Assembly: GCA_003223775.1 (NCBI GenBank)
Contig: QHWK01000230.1
Span: forward strand, 1-8,581
Direction of reading: 5' to 3'
Source: Acidobacteriota bacterium
GTDB lineage: Bacteria; Acidobacteriota; Vicinamibacteria; Vicinamibacterales; CAVVIG01
Length of the DNA: 8,581 nucleotides
The notes under the pieces were generated by a model, which ran no database searches, was not told the DNA's origin, and worked only from the letters and a program-made list of their open reading frames with translations. Shown here piece by piece: positions 6,019 to 8,581 of the stretch (positions are counted from its first letter, which is position 1; each line of letters starts with the position of its first letter). Both the position numbers and the translations under genes were made by a program.

Positions 6019-6022
6019 CTGT

Positions 6023-8548
6023 ATGCAGCGCGTACTCAGCGGTCGGGCCGTCCTGCGCCTCCTGGCGGCGGCGGTGCTCGCGTTCGGATTATCGCGTTTG
6101 CTCGCCGCGGCGGCGCCGTCCAGCGCGACCATCAGCGCCGCCAACCCGTCCGCGGCCTGGGACGGCTTCGGCGCCGTGGCCGCGTCGCCCGACGGCGAGG
6201 CCACCTGCGTCGAGGGCACCAACTGCGACATCTTCACGCTCACGCTCGCGCCCGCCGACTACCGCGGCAAGCGCGTGCGCGTGAAGGCCAGCTGGACGAA
6301 TCAGCTGAACGACTACGACGTGTACGTCCATCAGGGATCGCTCGACGGTCCGGTGCTCACGCCCGCCAACGGCGGCGCGCCGAGCACCGCCGAGGAGAGC
6401 ACGTTCGACGTCAACGCGATCGTCACCGCCGGCGTCAACGACACCTACACGATCCACGTCGTCTACTTCGGCGTCGTGAGCGTCGATCCGTATCACGGCG
6501 CCGTGTCGCTCGAGGCGATTCCGGCGACGACGGCGAACACGAGGACCGCCTCGATCGTGAGCGGCGCCAAGAGCGGCCTCGCGTTCAGCCGCAGCCGCGC
6601 GCTCTACGCGTTCGGTGCGGGGCAGGACGTCGAGCCGAGCGTCCGCGTCGACTATCAGGGGAACGCCTATGTCGGCGCGATCCGCGGCCTGACCGGCGGC
6701 AACGATCTCTGGCGGTTCGATCTGAACCCGTCGAGCGCCACCTACGATCCGTTCCTCACCGCCGCGACGCCCGTCTGGCGCGCGGACGGGACGCTGAGCA
6801 ACCCGGCGTACAAAGGGCAGCCCGACGCGCTCGCGCCGAACAACGAGAGCGACCTCGGCGGCGACGGCGGCGGCGACATGGATCTCGCCGTCGGCTTCAG
6901 GCCGGCAGTCCCCTCGGCGATGCCGCCGCTGCTCGCGACGTCGAGCCTGGTCGCGGCGAACGTTTCGGTGCAGCGCTCCTCCGATCGCGGCGAGACGATG
7001 ACGAACAACCCGGCGGGGAACACGACCGTGCAGGTCGACGATCGCCAGTGGATGGAATTCCTCGGCGACCACACCGTGTATCTCGGCTACCGCGATTTCA
7101 CCGGCCTGCAGGCGACCTCGAAGTACTACCTCAATCGATCCGACGACGGCGGGCTGACCTACGGACCGGCCGTCGTCGCCGCGATCGGCGGCAACACGAC
7201 CGGCAACATCGACGTCGATCAGCGCGACGGCACGGTCTACTTCTGCCATCAGGGCGACGGTACTGACGGCGCGAAGGAAGTGCGCGTCGCCGTCGGGCAG
7301 CCGGCGAGCCTCGCGGTGACGCCGGCCGTGTTCAACACCGTCGTCGCCGCGCGCGGCCAGAAGCCGATCGCGAACCTGTTCCCGGTCTGCAAAGTGGCGA
7401 GCGACGGCACCGTCTACGTCGCGTACTCGGACGGCGGCGACGCAATCTACGTCGCGCACTCCTTCGATCACGGCAGCACGTGGGCGCTTCCGGTCCGCGT
7501 CAGCGACATGGGGCCGGGCGGCGTCGCGCTCTTCCCCTGGATCGAGACGGGCGATCGCCCCGGCAGCCTCGCGATCGTCTGGTACGGCGCCACCGCGGCC
7601 GACAGCGAGGACGGCGCCGGCGGCAACACCGATCGCGCGAACTGGAAGGCGTACTTCGCGCAGACGCTCAACGCGACGGCGGCCACGCCGACGATCTTTC
7701 AGAGCGTCGCGAGCGATCACGTGATCCACGGCTCGAACATCAGCCTCGCAGGGTTCACGACCGGCACGAGCCCGAATCGCAACCTCGCGGACTTCTTCCA
7801 GGTGGCCATCGATCCGCAGGGCATGGCGTTTGTCTCGTGGGCCGACGACTCGGCGGACTTCTCCGGCCATGCGTACGTCGCGCATCAGATTGGCGGCTAC
7901 AACCTGAACACCGGCAAGTCGCTGCGAATCAAAGGCGCGAACCCGGCGGCGCCGATCGCCACCGCGGCGCCGCAGGTCTTCGACTTCCGCCACGACGCGC
8001 GCGCCGTCAGCCCGCCGCCGGTGATGCCCGATCAGGATTCGCCGGCCGACATCCTGACGATCGGCTATGGCTGCCAGATCGTGAACGGCGCGACCTGGAT
8101 CACGGCGACGATGACGGCGTCGGGTCTCAACACCGTGCCGCCTGATGCGCTGTGGCGGATGAATTTCGCGACGAACCCGACGAAGCCGGGCCTCGTCGAT
8201 CGCGCGGATCAATGGTTCGTCGAGGCGGATACCGACGCGGGCGGCGCGCGGACATTCTCGTGGGGCACCGCGGCGCGGCAGAGCGACGGGTCGATCGTCT
8301 ATACGATCAAAGGCGCGGCCGATTCCGGCGCGTTCGATCTCACCAGGCGATCGGTCACGGTGAAAGTCGACGCGGCGAAGCTGAACGCCGTCCAGACGCG
8401 CGGCCCGGTTGCGGCCGGCACGGTGCTGATGGGGCTCCGCGGATCTGCGACCACGGCGCGCACGGTCGTCGCCGGCACGGCATCGGCCGGCTTCTCCGAC
8501 TCGACGCGCGCGGGCGGTACGTTCACAATGGGCTCGTGCCAACCGTAG
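6023..8548 (+). CDS. secreted sialidase-like Asp-box (BNR) beta-propeller protein
   Basis: An 841-residue exported protein. Residues 1 to about 31 form a signal peptide: basic start, hydrophobic core LLAAAVLAFGL, alanine-rich cleavage region near 30-35. Residues 36-168 look like a beta-sandwich of the pre-peptidase C-terminal (PPC) style, with DYDVYV and Cys62/Cys68 as a possible disulfide. The middle contains three Asp-box motifs of the S-x-D-x-G-x-T-(W/Y/M) type at 319-326 (SSDRGETM), 373-380 (SDDGGLTY) and 480-487 (SFDHGSTW), typical of sialidase-fold propellers. A C-terminal beta-rich domain runs from about 677 to the end, with Cys684 and Cys839 near its two ends. No FRIP arginine motif is seen, so sialidase activity is not claimed; glycan binding, another hydrolase or a structural role are equally possible. 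The start is chosen by the strong ribosome binding site and the signal peptide. The gene is separated from the M56 operon by a long hairpin and is probably its own transcription unit. Confidence 0.85.
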   Translation: MQRVLSGRAVLRLLAAAVLAFGLSRLLAAAAPSSATISAANPSAAWDGFGAVAASPDGEATCVEGTNCDIFTLTLAPADYRGKRVRVKASWTNQLNDYDVYVHQGSLDGPVLTPANGGAPSTAEESTFDVNAIVTAGVNDTYTIHVVYFGVVSVDPYHGAVSLEAIPATTANTRTASIVSGAKSGLAFSRSRALYAFGAGQDVEPSVRVDYQGNAYVGAIRGLTGGNDLWRFDLNPSSATYDPFLTAATPVWRADGTLSNPAYKGQPDALAPNNESDLGGDGGGDMDLAVGFRPAVPSAMPPLLATSSLVAANVSVQRSSDRGETMTNNPAGNTTVQVDDRQWMEFLGDHTVYLGYRDFTGLQATSKYYLNRSDDGGLTYGPAVVAAIGGNTTGNIDVDQRDGTVYFCHQGDGTDGAKEVRVAVGQPASLAVTPAVFNTVVAARGQKPIANLFPVCKVASDGTVYVAYSDGGDAIYVAHSFDHGSTWALPVRVSDMGPGGVALFPWIETGDRPGSLAIVWYGATAADSEDGAGGNTDRANWKAYFAQTLNATAATPTIFQSVASDHVIHGSNISLAGFTTGTSPNRNLADFFQVAIDPQGMAFVSWADDSADFSGHAYVAHQIGGYNLNTGKSLRIKGANPAAPIATAAPQVFDFRHDARAVSPPPVMPDQDSPADILTIGYGCQIVNGATWITATMTASGLNTVPPDALWRMNFATNPTKPGLVDRADQWFVEADTDAGGARTFSWGTAARQSDGSIVYTIKGAADSGAFDLTRRSVTVKVDAAKLNAVQTRGPVAAGTVLMGLRGSATTARTVVAGTASAGFSDSTRAGGTFTMGSCQP

Positions 8549-8581
8549 GACGCCTGCGCTATCTGGAGAGAACGCCGCCCG
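8549..8581. other. window-end tail, nothing recognised
   Basis: The 33 bases after the TAG contain no hairpin, start signal or gene that can be supported. Confidence 0.6.

Noticed and set aside
5942..6022. Upstream ATG at 5942 as the start of the secreted protein
   Set aside because: It would put 27 arginine-rich residues before the signal peptide and has no ribosome binding site, whereas 6023 has GGAGG at 6 nt.
6089..8542. 817-codon open frame on the minus strand
   Set aside because: Arg/Ala/Asp-rich shadow of the secreted propeller gene, without recognisable motifs or an upstream ribosome binding site.

Overview
The window is a very GC-rich bacterial segment with every supported gene on the + strand. 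The first gene encodes a two-half MacB/FtsX-type permease of the kind called ADOP (acidobacterial duplicated orphan permease). Together with a BlaI/M56 pair whose sensor carries a giant proline tract, and with heptamer hairpin repeats, this points to Acidobacteriota, perhaps Vicinamibacteria. That placement is inference from gene style; no rRNA or marker gene is present.

Layout. 2-1591: the 3' part of an ADOP-like permease, cut by the window edge. 1619-2857: a divergent member of the dicarboxylate/amino acid:cation symporter (SDF) family, GTG start, possibly leaderless. 2835-2883: a compact control region with two ATCTACGA-N6-TCGTA inverted repeats and a TTGACA/GATAAT promoter, overlapping the last codons of the transporter gene. 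2891-3271: a BlaI/MecI-type repressor, probably translated from a leaderless message. 3268-5769: an M56 (BlaR1-type) membrane metalloprotease overlapping the repressor by 4 nt. 5768-5877: a long hairpin of 7-bp repeats starting inside the protease stop codon. 5878-6022: a leader region without a clear promoter. 6023-8548: a secreted Asp-box (BNR) beta-propeller protein. 8549-8581: nothing recognised.

How they work together. The repressor and protease form a self-contained signalling operon of the BlaI-BlaR1 kind: the sensor is expected to detect something outside the inner membrane, activate its cytoplasmic zinc protease, and cause loss of the repressor from the two operators. The novel part is the sensor's outer region. 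Instead of a penicillin-binding domain it has 45 consecutive prolines, ten XPP triplets, an unassigned module and seven 34-residue repeats marked by an S-D-Y-D-x-R signature. This is the best candidate for an undescribed sensing system here. The permease, transporter and secreted propeller have no demonstrable functional link to it beyond adjacency.
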